From the NCBI GenBank assembly GCA_012522955.1, contig JAAYJK010000014.1, positions 1 through 53,381 on the forward strand: a stretch of 53,381 nucleotides of DNA, read 5' to 3'. The first letter of the stretch is position 1. Each line of letters begins with the position of its first letter. Shown piece by piece: positions 24,888-34,169 of the stretch. The notes beneath the pieces were generated by a model. That model saw only the letters and a program-made list of their open reading frames with translations. It was not told the origin of the DNA and ran no database searches. The translations under genes and the position numbers were made by a program. The DNA comes from Syntrophomonadaceae bacterium (GTDB lineage: Bacteria; Bacillota; Syntrophomonadia; Syntrophomonadales; Syntrophomonadaceae).

Positions 24888-25067
24888 CCTTATAATCCTC
24901 AATCTATCCAGTCCAAGGTTTCTTTAGCCCTCCTGGCAATAAACAAATTTTTAGCCATGGTAATGCTATTGCAGAAGATCTAAGCTTTGACTACGGTATG
25001 TATTGGCAGGAAAAAACAGTATAATAATAGAAGTATTTATTTTGTTGATGTAAAGGAGGCATGCTAA

Positions 25068-25346
25068 GTGCAGAACAAAAAAGATCAAGTAAATCGGGTT
25101 ACAGTAGAAATCTATAATGAAGAATACGTTGTAAAAGGAGAAGAGAATTCCGATTATATTCAAATGCTGGCTGCCTATGTGGATAGAAGAATGAAAATGG
25201 TCAAGCAGCGCAATTCTAACCTCAGTAATCAGCGAGTAGCGGTATTGACTGCTTTAAACCTGGCTGATGAACTTAACAAGCTGCAGGAAGACTATGATCA
25301 ATTAATAAGAAAAATGGAAGAAGATAAGAAAAACAGGATGGGTTAA
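25068..25346 (+). CDS. zapA: Cell division protein ZapA
   Basis: This 92-residue protein promotes FtsZ bundling at the division ring. It has an N-terminal beta domain (NRVTVEIYNEEYVVKGEEN), the conserved YIQMLAAYVDRRMKMV helix and a C-terminal coiled coil (LADELNKLQEDYDQLIRKMEED). The start is GTG 25068, 8 bases after AAAGGAGG (25052-25059). The gene sits directly before polX (1-bp gap), the same synteny as in Bacillus, where zapA follows pheT and precedes polX and mutS2; here the Pho genes intervene. Confidence 0.9.
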   Translation: MQNKKDQVNRVTVEIYNEEYVVKGEENSDYIQMLAAYVDRRMKMVKQRNSNLSNQRVAVLTALNLADELNKLQEDYDQLIRKMEEDKKNRMG

Positions 25347-25347
25347 G

Positions 25348-27018
25348 ATGACTAATCGTGAAGTAGCATGGATATTAAATGTCATGGCTGATATGCTGGA
25401 ATTAAAGAACGATAATCCTTATCGGGTCAAGGCATACCGCAAAGCTGCTCGCACGGTCTATCACCTGGACGAAGATTTAAGAGATGTCTACTTAAGGAAT
25501 GCAGTTGGAGAGATACCGGGTATTGGCAGCAGGATGCGAGATCAGATTGAGGAAATGCTGGAAACCGGGAGCTGCAATTTATTTGCACAACTTCGACATG
25601 AGGTGCCTCAAGGATTATTGGATATGCTGTCAATTCCCGGCTTGGGGCATAAGACCATTAGAAATTTATACCAAGAATTAGGAATCGACAATCTAGAAGA
25701 ACTGGCCGCAGCAGCTGAAGCTGGACAGATTCGGACAGTACCCGGGATGGGTGCTAAAACTGAATCCAATATTCTAAAGGGCATTGATTTACTTAAGCAG
25801 AGCAGGGAGAAAACCACTCTAGGTTTGGCTGCTCCTGCGGCCGAAGACTTTTCCCGGCATATAAGACGAGCACCGGGGATAGTTGCTATCAGCCCGGTTG
25901 GCAGTGTAAGAAGGGGAAAGCCTCTGGTAGGGGATATTGATATATTGGTGGCAGCTGAAGATTTCAATAATGTACGGGCTCAGGTGGTATCTTATGGCCA
26001 GGTTCAAGATATAAGCCGGGTAGGGATAGACTATATTCAAGGTCTGCTCCAGCATAATATGAAATTCGAAGTGATTATGGTCAAGCCGGAAGACTATTAC
26101 CATAGTCTAACCTGGACCACGGGGTCTAAAGAGTTTAGAGAACTAGTCTTTAGGGGCAGGGATAGAAATCATTTGCAGGGTATGGAATCGGAGGAAGAAG
26201 TATTCGAACATTTGGGACTGCAGTATATCCCGCCTGAAATGAGGGAAAATAGGGGGGAAATAGAGAAGGCCAGGATAAATGGCTTGCCGGTACTGCTTAA
26301 GCCCTCCGATATTATTGGTGAATTGCATGTTCATACTGATTGGAGTGATGGAGCTCATAACCTGCAGGATATGGCGTCCATGGCTCAAAAAATGGGCTAT
26401 TGTTTTCTGGCCATAACTGATCACTCCCAGTCCCTTCATATCAGTGGGGGCTTATCTCCCAAACGATTGAGAGATCAGGGGCAGGCCATAGACGAGCTCA
26501 ACCAAGAATTTAAAGAATTTACTCTGTTAAAGGGCAGCGAAGTAGATATATTAAAAGATGGAAATCTGGATTACCACGACGATATTCTGCAAAGCCTGGA
26601 TCTGGTTATTGCTTCCGTCCACAGTCATTTTAAGCTTGATGCCAAGCAGCAAACAGCTCGCATTATTAAAGCTATTGAGAACCCCTATGTGCACATAATC
26701 GGTCATTTAACCGGTCGACTTTTAAATCGCCGTCCTCCTTATGAGCTATATGTAGATCAAATACTGGCTGCGGCCTATGAACATCAGAAGGTGCTGGAGA
26801 TAAATGCTCATCCGGACCGACTTGACATAGATGAGGATATTGCCAGAAAAGCTGCTCAAATGGGAATTAAGATAGCCATAAACAGCGATGCGCACGATGG
26901 GAAAGGTTTACAATTGCTTAAATATGGGATAATGACTGCCAGGAGAGCCTGGTTAAGGGAAAAGGACGTAATAAATACCTGGGAGCTGGATCGGATTTTA
27001 GATTATTTCCACCACTAG
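25348..27018 (+). CDS. polX: DNA polymerase/3'-5' exonuclease PolX
   Basis: This 556-residue repair enzyme fuses an X-family polymerase to a PHP nuclease. The N-terminal 8-kDa region contains KNDNPYRVKAYRKAARTVY and helix-hairpin-helix segments (EIPGIGSRMRDQIEEML, SIPGLGHKTIRNLYQELG, TVPGMGAKTESNI). The palm has GSVRRGKPLVGDIDILVA with catalytic Asp residues. The C-terminal PHP domain has GELHVHTDWSDGAHNL, LAITDHSQSL, KGSEVDILKDG, VIASVHSHF, HIIGHLTGRLLNRRPPYE and NSDAHDGKGLQLLKYG, the metal-binding set. Length is near the usual 570. It is transcribed with zapA. Confidence 0.95.
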   Translation: MTNREVAWILNVMADMLELKNDNPYRVKAYRKAARTVYHLDEDLRDVYLRNAVGEIPGIGSRMRDQIEEMLETGSCNLFAQLRHEVPQGLLDMLSIPGLGHKTIRNLYQELGIDNLEELAAAAEAGQIRTVPGMGAKTESNILKGIDLLKQSREKTTLGLAAPAAEDFSRHIRRAPGIVAISPVGSVRRGKPLVGDIDILVAAEDFNNVRAQVVSYGQVQDISRVGIDYIQGLLQHNMKFEVIMVKPEDYYHSLTWTTGSKEFRELVFRGRDRNHLQGMESEEEVFEHLGLQYIPPEMRENRGEIEKARINGLPVLLKPSDIIGELHVHTDWSDGAHNLQDMASMAQKMGYCFLAITDHSQSLHISGGLSPKRLRDQGQAIDELNQEFKEFTLLKGSEVDILKDGNLDYHDDILQSLDLVIASVHSHFKLDAKQQTARIIKAIENPYVHIIGHLTGRLLNRRPPYELYVDQILAAAYEHQKVLEINAHPDRLDIDEDIARKAAQMGIKIAINSDAHDGKGLQLLKYGIMTARRAWLREKDVINTWELDRILDYFHH

Positions 27019-27067
27019 GGCAAGGGAAAAGCGCCCAGTGCTATTTTTGTCAGAGGGAGAAATAGGG

Positions 27068-28744
27068 ATGTTCAAGTACGATACCAATGCTATCCGCCGT
27101 TTCTTCACCGTTATTAGATTATTTGTAAATATTGCGTTGGCCTTCTATACCCTCAGGTTTAAAAAATATCTGCACCGGCCTGGATGGCTACAGACGAAGA
27201 GGGAAGAATTATATATATCCCAAGCTCGGCTTTTTCGTGAAACGGCGGTAAGAATGGGTGGTTTATTGATTAAGCTGGGACAATTTGTAAGCACCCGGGT
27301 AGATTTACTACCCGGTTCCTCTATTAGGGAATTATCCGGTTTACAGGATGAAGTCCAGGCAGTTGAATTTAAGGCCATTGAGAGTATAATCTGCTCAGAG
27401 CTGGAAAGACCTTGGCAGGAAATATACTCTCATCTGGACGCCATTCCAGTTGCAGCTGCTTCCCTGGGGCAGGTCCACTTTGGCATACTGATGGACGGTG
27501 GGGAAGTGGCGGTTAAGGTAATGCGTCCCGGCATAGAAGAACTGATTACAATTGATCTGAAGGCTATAAAGCAGGTAGTTAAATTTATTAAAGTATTTAC
27601 CGATTGGAAGAAATTCATTGACCTGGATGCCATTTATCAGGAATTTGAGGAAACCCTGCGCGATGAACTGGATTACATCAAGGAAGGTCATAATGCCGAG
27701 ACTATAGCCACCAACAGTAAGGAAGACCAAGATCTCTTAATACCCCAAATAGTATGGGAATATACCCGAACCCGGGTCCTTACCATGGAATATATGCGGG
27801 GCATTAAAATTACCAACTATGAAGAAATTGAAGCCGCTGGAATAAACCGGAAGAAGCTGGCTGCACATTTATTAAGCATATATGTGAGGCAAATATTGAT
27901 CGATGGATTTTACCATGCTGATCCACATCCGGGCAACCTATTTGTTACTGATCAGGGTAAACTCATCATGGTGGATTTCGGTATGGTTGGAGCTATATCT
28001 TTAGAACTGCGTACGGAACTCATCCATATGGTCAAGGCTATCGTCCGCCGTGACTATAATACCGTAGTGGAGTACCTTATGCGATTGGGCTTTATCCATT
28101 ATGGAGCCGACAAAAATACCATAACCCGAGCGGTATCTCTATTCCTGGACCATACTTTGGGAGATGCCCAGGCCATTTCCGATACTGATATCAACCGCTT
28201 TCTTCAGGATCTGGAACAGCTGCTATATGAACAACCTTTTCAGGTGCCGGCCCGTTTTACTTTTCTGGGACGGGCTCTGGGCACTCTCTACGGTATCTGT
28301 GTGGGCCTGGACTCCAATATAAATTTCCTGCAGGTAGCCAGACCATATGTAGATGAAATGCTGGGGGATGGCGGCGGCTTGTTCCAAGTGATAAAAGAAA
28401 AGGCAGAAGCTTGGGGAACGGCATTTATAGAAGTGCCTCCTCTTTTGGAAAGAGTATTGCAAAAAGCCGAGCGGGGAGATCTGGTACTTAGAATACCCCA
28501 GCAGGAAATTAACCGCCATATGAGCAATAATACCCGTAGTATAAAAGCCTTAACCTGGGCGGTAGCTTTTGGCTTTACCCTCCTGACCGCTGCCTATTTG
28601 AGAGTCAACCAATTTCATACCGAATCCTGCTGGGGATTTGCCTTAGCCGGCATATTCCTACTTTTAGTCCTCAGCAACTCCAAAACCCGATCTGACCGCC
28701 GAAGAGCTCCCCATCCACCGGTAATAGTGAAGAGAGATAAATAG
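27068..28744 (+). CDS. AarF/UbiB/ABC1-type atypical protein kinase
   Basis: This 558-residue protein has the UbiB/ADCK fold: the KxGQ motif in GLLIKLGQFVSTRVDLLP, the Ala-rich loop AAASLGQVHFG, catalytic Lys in VAVKVMRPG, the E-rich EFEETLRDELDYIKEGHNAE, HADPHPGNLFV and metal-binding VDFGMVGAIS. Two hydrophobic helices lie at the C-terminus (about 505-545), followed by a basic tail. Family members support isoprenoid-quinone or lipid metabolism through ATPase activity. There are no ubiquinone genes nearby and the host looks strictly anaerobic, so the substrate is open. ATG 27068 follows GAGGGAG by about 9 bases; a GTG 30 bases upstream lacks a ribosome site. Confidence 0.9.
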   Translation: MFKYDTNAIRRFFTVIRLFVNIALAFYTLRFKKYLHRPGWLQTKREELYISQARLFRETAVRMGGLLIKLGQFVSTRVDLLPGSSIRELSGLQDEVQAVEFKAIESIICSELERPWQEIYSHLDAIPVAAASLGQVHFGILMDGGEVAVKVMRPGIEELITIDLKAIKQVVKFIKVFTDWKKFIDLDAIYQEFEETLRDELDYIKEGHNAETIATNSKEDQDLLIPQIVWEYTRTRVLTMEYMRGIKITNYEEIEAAGINRKKLAAHLLSIYVRQILIDGFYHADPHPGNLFVTDQGKLIMVDFGMVGAISLELRTELIHMVKAIVRRDYNTVVEYLMRLGFIHYGADKNTITRAVSLFLDHTLGDAQAISDTDINRFLQDLEQLLYEQPFQVPARFTFLGRALGTLYGICVGLDSNINFLQVARPYVDEMLGDGGGLFQVIKEKAEAWGTAFIEVPPLLERVLQKAERGDLVLRIPQQEINRHMSNNTRSIKALTWAVAFGFTLLTAAYLRVNQFHTESCWGFALAGIFLLLVLSNSKTRSDRRRAPHPPVIVKRDK

Positions 28745-28859
28745 TATATCCCTGGTATAAAGCAGGTGAATCAGGTACAAAACTAAGACAGACAAAGCCT
28801 CCAAGCAGTAGACCATTGGTACTGACAAACTCCAAGGCTTATGAAAGGGCGTGGGGATA

Positions 28860-29543
28860 ATGTTGAGTTTTGTACTCAAAGCGGCTGTTATGTATTTTAT
28901 GGCTCTGGTTATGATAAGGTTTCTGGGTAAAAGAGCCCTGGGAGAACTGGGGCCCTTTGATTTTGTGGTTATGACCGGAGTAGGGCATACGGTAGTCTCA
29001 GTAGCATTGGATAAAAGTATTCCCTTTTGGGAAGGAGTGGTGATATTGGCCACCCTGGCTGCCCTGGAATACCTGATGGGTTATTTGGCTTTGAAAAACC
29101 AAGCACTGGCTAACCTCATAACCGGTAAGCCGGTAGTATTAATTAAGGATGGCAGAATTGTTAAAGAGAATTTGAAAAAGGAGAAATTCAACGTAGATGA
29201 TTTGATGCAGGAATTACGCAAACAGGGAATAAGGGATCTGGATGAAGTAGACATAGGTATATTGGAGTCCTGTGGGGGGTTTAGTGTGCTGCTGAAGGAG
29301 GAAGATGAACCCATTAGTAGAAGGGATTTGGGCTTAAAACCTCTGGGACGGAGTCAGGTCTTGACTATACAGCCCGTTAGTAGGAGTGATTTCTTTCATT
29401 ATGAAGAGCGGGAGAGTTGGAATGAAGCGGCTCCCCTTTCAGTAATTGAAGCCCTGCTGCATATAGAGCAGCGCCTGCAAACAATTGGCCAGCAAGTGGA
29501 CATAATCATGGAAGGGCTTAATTCCAGGCAACCCTCTTTATGA
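28860..29543 (+). CDS. DUF421 (YetF/YcaP) membrane protein
   Basis: This 227-residue protein has three N-terminal hydrophobic helices (about 1-85), the family signature IRFLGKRALGELGPFDFVVM, then a cytoplasmic DUF421 domain with GKPVVLIKDGRIVKENLKKE and DDLMQELRKQGIRDLDEVDI, and a C-terminal helical tail. In Bacillus relatives (YetF, YdfR, SpoVA-linked paralogs) roles are in spores or envelope, poorly known. The start is uncertain: ATG 28860 has AAAGGG about 11 bases upstream, while GTG 28851 adds three residues. Confidence 0.88.
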   Translation: MLSFVLKAAVMYFMALVMIRFLGKRALGELGPFDFVVMTGVGHTVVSVALDKSIPFWEGVVILATLAALEYLMGYLALKNQALANLITGKPVVLIKDGRIVKENLKKEKFNVDDLMQELRKQGIRDLDEVDIGILESCGGFSVLLKEEDEPISRRDLGLKPLGRSQVLTIQPVSRSDFFHYEERESWNEAAPLSVIEALLHIEQRLQTIGQQVDIIMEGLNSRQPSL

Positions 29544-29588
29544 TATAATATTGGTGGCAAAATATCTTCTTGGGCAGGCGATGGATTG

Positions 29589-30494
29589 ATGAAAGTTCTG
29601 ATGTTTTTTATAGATGGTTTTGGGTTGGGAGCCAAGGGAGAAGATAACCCATATTTTTTTGCCCGAACTCCCTTTTTTGATCAGCTCTTAGGGGGACATG
29701 CATTATATGGAGATAGCCTGGTAGTACAGGGTGACCGTGCGGTTATGATACCTACCGATGCTTGTTTGGGAGTACCGGGTATACCTCAGTCTGCCACCGG
29801 GCAGACTACTCTTTGGACCGGAGTCAATGCGGCGCAAGCGGTTGGGCGTCATATAAATGCTTATCCCCCCCACAGTCTACAGGAGATTATACAGAGGTTC
29901 AGCATTATGAAAGTACTGGCAGGGAGGGGCAAAAAGGTAACCTTTGCCAATGCTTATCGCCAGGAATACTTTGACTTGGTAGAAAAGAGAAAGGCCCGTC
30001 ACTCTACTTCTACCTGGGTAGCCTTAAGTTCAGGAAGGGCTCTGCGTACTATAGAGGATCTTAAGTTGAGCAATGCGGTTTACCAGGATTTTACCAACCG
30101 CATGTTAATCGACTGGGGATATGCAGTCCAGGAGCTTACTCCCGAGCAAGCAGGGCAAAACTTGGCTCAATTAGCCGGGCAACATGATTTTACTCTTTAT
30201 GAGTATTTTTTAAGCGATAGAATTGGTCATGCCCAGGATATGGCCCGGGCCATAGAAGTTTATCAGAACTTGGATAGAATGATAGCCACGTGTGCAGAGA
30301 ATTTGAACTTGTATGATACCGTGTTGATCTTAGTGAGTGATCATGGGAATCTGGAGGACATTAATCGCAAGAGCCACACCCTTAACCGGGTGCCGACTAT
30401 TATCGTTAATGAAAATTATCAGGAAACCGGCTTTGAAAGGATTGCTTCCCTAATAGATGTAACCCCGTATGTGCTAGACTTACTGGGAAGCTAA
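29589..30494 (+). CDS. Metalloenzyme of the alkaline phosphatase / iPGM superfamily
   Basis: This 301-residue protein resembles cofactor-independent phosphoglycerate mutase but is much shorter (iPGM is about 510). Metal-site motifs are MFFIDGFGLGA at the N-terminus, QSATGQTTLWTG where the nucleophile (Ser or Thr) should lie, LSDRIGHAQDMARAIEVYQNLDRMI, and SDHGNLEDINRKSHT with the Asp-His pair. The iPGM transferase insert is missing, so it is a hydrolase-like or related metalloenzyme of unknown substrate. ATG 29589 (TTG 29586 also possible) has only a weak ribosome site. It is about 40 bp downstream of the DUF421 gene and 38 bp before the NIF3-like gene. Confidence 0.8.
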   Translation: MKVLMFFIDGFGLGAKGEDNPYFFARTPFFDQLLGGHALYGDSLVVQGDRAVMIPTDACLGVPGIPQSATGQTTLWTGVNAAQAVGRHINAYPPHSLQEIIQRFSIMKVLAGRGKKVTFANAYRQEYFDLVEKRKARHSTSTWVALSSGRALRTIEDLKLSNAVYQDFTNRMLIDWGYAVQELTPEQAGQNLAQLAGQHDFTLYEYFLSDRIGHAQDMARAIEVYQNLDRMIATCAENLNLYDTVLILVSDHGNLEDINRKSHTLNRVPTIIVNENYQETGFERIASLIDVTPYVLDLLGS

Positions 30495-30531
30495 CTATAG
30501 GCATAATTAAAATTTAGGAGGCGAAAAAGCA

Positions 30532-31503
30532 ATGAAATTGAAAGAAATATATCAATTAGCAGTTGAAATGGGTAAGAATTTTGACCCTCGGGGGGACGAA
30601 GTAAATCGACTGCTGGAAGACAGACAGAAGGAATACGAAAAAATGAGTGAGGATGATCGGTCCTTTTTCGATATAGAGAATCTTAGCAATCCTTATAACG
30701 ATACTCGTATACTCTATGGATTGGGGGAAGAAAAGGTAAACTCCCTGATCTGCGGTATAGACATGGAGACCCCTGAAATTATTCTGGCTGATCGATTAAG
30801 GGAAAAAGGCCGCCGAATAGATCTGGTAATGGCACATCATCCGGAGGGTTCAGCCCAGGCTGATTTACACAACGTTATGCAAGTACAGTCGGATATGATG
30901 GCCGGGATCGGGGTTCCCATCAACATAGCTGAGGGAATAATGGAAGACCGTATAGCGGAGGTTAAAAGAGCTTTTATGCCTCTCAACCATCAGCGAGCTA
31001 TAGATGCGGCCAGGCTCCTGGACATTCCATTTATGTGTGTACATTCACCGGCCGACAATCTGGTTGGCCATTATCTGGAAAGCACCTTGGCCAGGACTCC
31101 ATATAGAACCGTTCAGGATGTGCTGGATATACTAATGGGTATACCTGAGTATCAGCAGGCTAAAAAACTTAAGGCTGGGCCTACTATAGTAGCTGGAGAT
31201 AAAAATAGAAGGGCTGGAAAAATATTTATCAAAATGACTGGAGGAACTGGGGGTTCTCCTAAGTCTTATGAGAAACTGGCTGCAGCGGGGGTGGGTACCA
31301 TTATAGGAATGCACATGGCAGACAACCATCGCAAGGCAGCTCGGGAAAGTCACCTTAATGTAATAATTGCCGGCCATATGGCCAGTGACTCTCTGGGCCT
31401 AAATTTGTTTTTAGACGAATTGGAGAAAAGAGGATTGGAGATAATTCCTGCCGGAGGATTAATAAGAGTTAAAAGAGATGCTACCTACAGCCTTAAAGGA
31501 TAA
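30532..31503 (+). CDS. NIF3-like (NGG1p-interacting factor 3) family protein
   Basis: This 323-residue protein has an N-terminal helical extension (about 1-60, charged) and then NIF3-type features: LICGIDMETPEIILAD, LVMAHHPEGSAQADLH with the metal-binding His pair, IPFMCVHSPADNL, and near the C-terminus IIAGHMASDSLGLNLFLDE, which supplies further His/Asp ligands. Family members bind two metal ions and form toroidal hexamers; the biochemical role is not settled. AGGAGG lies about 8 bases before the ATG. It may be co-transcribed with the phosphatase-like gene. Confidence 0.85.
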   Translation: MKLKEIYQLAVEMGKNFDPRGDEVNRLLEDRQKEYEKMSEDDRSFFDIENLSNPYNDTRILYGLGEEKVNSLICGIDMETPEIILADRLREKGRRIDLVMAHHPEGSAQADLHNVMQVQSDMMAGIGVPINIAEGIMEDRIAEVKRAFMPLNHQRAIDAARLLDIPFMCVHSPADNLVGHYLESTLARTPYRTVQDVLDILMGIPEYQQAKKLKAGPTIVAGDKNRRAGKIFIKMTGGTGGSPKSYEKLAAAGVGTIIGMHMADNHRKAARESHLNVIIAGHMASDSLGLNLFLDELEKRGLEIIPAGGLIRVKRDATYSLKG

Positions 31504-31651
31504 GAGCTGAAACCAAAATCAAATCAGCAGTTTACATTATACCAAAGGGCAGAGTAGTATAATCTTGAGTTCCGGTCTTGGCCGATCTTTGCCTGGCGGA
31601 ATAAAAATAGCTGTAAACCTTGGCTGGCAATTAAGGAGGAAAAATATTTTA

Positions 31652-34138
31652 ATGGAGCTATTAGCACCGGCTGGCAACCGGGAGGCTTTACATGCGGCTA
31701 TTGAGAATGGAGCCGATGCTGTTTACCTGGGAGGGAAGAGTTTCTCCGCCCGGCAGTCAGCAGCGAACTTCAGTGACGAAGAAATAGTTCGGGCGCTGGA
31801 ATATGCCCATCTAAAGCAGCGTAAAATTTATGTAACTTTAAATACCCTCATCGATCAGGAAGAGTTCAGAGTCGCTCTGGATTATGCCTGGAGTTTGTAT
31901 AATATTGGGATTGACGCCCTTATCGTCCAAGATCTAGGCCTTATGAAGGCGCTTCGGCAACTACTGCCAGGCCTAAGACTGCATGCCAGCACCCAGATGA
32001 CCGTACATAATCTCGAAGGCATAAAATTCCTGGAGCAACAGGGCATAAAACGAGTAGTTCTAGCTCGGGAAATGAGTCTGCAGGAAATACAGGAGATTAA
32101 AGGGGCGGCCAAGGATCTGGAAATAGAAGTATTTGTTCATGGTGCCCTGTGTTTGTCTTATTCAGGGCAATGTCTATTTAGCAGTATGGTAGGAGGAAGA
32201 AGCGGGAACCGTGGTCGATGTGCTCAACCTTGCCGGATGCCCTATGAGCTTCATTCCCTTGATTCGGGTAAAGCTTTTCATACTCCGGATGCCGGCCCAT
32301 ATATACTTAGCCCCTCTGATTTATGCTTGATTGATTATCTGCCAGAACTACAGAGCATAGGAGTTAACTCCTTAAAGATCGAAGGGAGGATGAAAAGACC
32401 GGAGTATGTTGCCGTGGTAACCAGAGCTTATCGGGAAGTACTGGACTTGACCCGGGAAAAGGACAGCTTTCGGCCAGGGCCAGCAGTAAGGGAAAGACTG
32501 TTGAAAATATTTAACCGCAGTTTTTCCAGTGGATATTTTGTCTTTGACCGCAATAAATTTTTAAGCAGCAAACGTCCAAACAATAGGGGGGTATATGCGG
32601 GCCGGGTTACCGCTCAGGATCAAAACCTGATTACCTCAGTAAAGCTTAGTGACCGGATAGCTCTGGGAGATGGACTGGAGTTTTGGGTTAAACACGGGAA
32701 AAATCCGAGTTGTACCGTTAAGAATATGATGGTTGGAGGAGTGCCGGTAACTTTTGCCCAGGCTGGGGAGATGGTGGAGCTTAAATTGGATCAGCGGGTA
32801 TATCCTCATGATCGGGTTTTCAAGACTCATGATGAAGAGATTATTGCCGAAGCCCAGAGTACCATGGGAAGAGCTGAGAGCAATAAAATACGGGTAGACG
32901 TCAAGGCAGTGCTAAAAGCAGGGAAGCCTTTAAAACTAATCATGAGAGATGAAAAGGGCCAGGAAGTTATAGAATATGGTCAGAGTCCAGCCCAACCGGC
33001 CAAAAACCAACCTTTGGATGAGGGCCTGCTTAAGGATAAAATAGATCGTCTGGGCAACACTCCATTTTATCTGGGGAGTTTTGAACTCCAGGCTGATGCC
33101 GACTTGATAGTGCCTTTCAGTGAAATCAACGAGACCAGGCGACTGGCAGTAGAATCATTAAAGACCATAAGCTTGAACCTTAATCGACCAAGCGGGGAGG
33201 AAGCGGATTCTTTCCGTCAGGGTCGGGGGCGACTCTTGGCTTTGGGCCCCGGCGTTAAGAACCATGCCAAGCCCCAATTAAGTATAGCCCTTAGTGGCTT
33301 GGATCAAGCTTATGCGGCAGCCAAAAACGGCGCCGATATAATTTATCTGGATCTGGCCGGAATAGGGCCACAGCCCAGAATTACCACCCAAGGATTGAAA
33401 CAGATAAAAGAATATGCCCAGAGCTATGGCTGCCAACTGATTCCTGCCTTACCCAGAATTCAAAAAACTAGTGAATTCCAGGATTTTAAAGAACTCAAAA
33501 CAGCAGGTTTTGAAGAAATACTGGCTGGTAACCTGGGATCCATGTATTGGGCTTGGAATCATGAGCTGAAGGTTAGAGCAGATTATAGTATGAATATTTT
33601 TAACCCTTATACCCTGGGTTTTCTACAAGAACTGGGGGTAGAAAAGGCCTGTATATCGCCGGAACTAAACTATAATCGATTAAAAGCTATGCCCGACCTG
33701 AGTGGTGCAGAATTAATAGTTCATGGAGAAGTGATATTAATGACCTCCCAATATTGTGTCTTACAGGGCCTATTAAGCTCAGGACTTGGAGGCTGCACAG
33801 GGCTCTGTCATCAGGACCGCTATGCCATAAAAGATCAAAGGGGGTACATTTTTCCCATTGCTACTGACCGCTATTGCAGATTTTATGTATTTAATTCTCG
33901 TACTTTGTGCATGATCGATGACCTGGATAAGATTATGTCTCTGGGGGCGGGCGGAATTAGAATAGAAGCCCGTCGCAGCAGAGAAGAAGAAGTGGTACAG
34001 GTGATTACGTTATATCGTCAAGCCCTGGAAGATCTAGTTAGCAATAGTAATAAACAGCTGCACGCATATCGGGAAGAACTGGAGCGAAGTGCCTCTTCAC
34101 CCTTTACCCGAGGCCATTATTATAGGGGAGTAATATGA
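31652..34138 (+). CDS. U32 family peptidase-like protein with two U32 modules
   Basis: This 828-residue protein begins with a full U32 domain (MELLAPAGNREALHAAIENG, ADAVYLGGKSFSARQSA) and its Cys cluster (HGALCLSYSGQCLFSS and GRCAQPCRMPYEL), which binds [4Fe-4S] in U32 relatives. A DUF3656-like middle follows (about 330-480). The last third repeats the U32 pattern (SIALSGLDQAYAAAKNGADI, IVHGEVILMTSQYC, GGCTGLCHQDRY). The layout resembles RlhA/YdcP, which hydroxylates C2501 of 23S rRNA, but extended by the second module. ATG 31652 is 12 bases after AGGAGG (31634-31639); earlier in-frame TTG 31565 is unlikely. Confidence 0.87.
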   Translation: MELLAPAGNREALHAAIENGADAVYLGGKSFSARQSAANFSDEEIVRALEYAHLKQRKIYVTLNTLIDQEEFRVALDYAWSLYNIGIDALIVQDLGLMKALRQLLPGLRLHASTQMTVHNLEGIKFLEQQGIKRVVLAREMSLQEIQEIKGAAKDLEIEVFVHGALCLSYSGQCLFSSMVGGRSGNRGRCAQPCRMPYELHSLDSGKAFHTPDAGPYILSPSDLCLIDYLPELQSIGVNSLKIEGRMKRPEYVAVVTRAYREVLDLTREKDSFRPGPAVRERLLKIFNRSFSSGYFVFDRNKFLSSKRPNNRGVYAGRVTAQDQNLITSVKLSDRIALGDGLEFWVKHGKNPSCTVKNMMVGGVPVTFAQAGEMVELKLDQRVYPHDRVFKTHDEEIIAEAQSTMGRAESNKIRVDVKAVLKAGKPLKLIMRDEKGQEVIEYGQSPAQPAKNQPLDEGLLKDKIDRLGNTPFYLGSFELQADADLIVPFSEINETRRLAVESLKTISLNLNRPSGEEADSFRQGRGRLLALGPGVKNHAKPQLSIALSGLDQAYAAAKNGADIIYLDLAGIGPQPRITTQGLKQIKEYAQSYGCQLIPALPRIQKTSEFQDFKELKTAGFEEILAGNLGSMYWAWNHELKVRADYSMNIFNPYTLGFLQELGVEKACISPELNYNRLKAMPDLSGAELIVHGEVILMTSQYCVLQGLLSSGLGGCTGLCHQDRYAIKDQRGYIFPIATDRYCRFYVFNSRTLCMIDDLDKIMSLGAGGIRIEARRSREEEVVQVITLYRQALEDLVSNSNKQLHAYREELERSASSPFTRGHYYRGVI

Positions 34139-34169
34139 TGGTGCAAGTGTTATCAAAGGATGAGTATAT

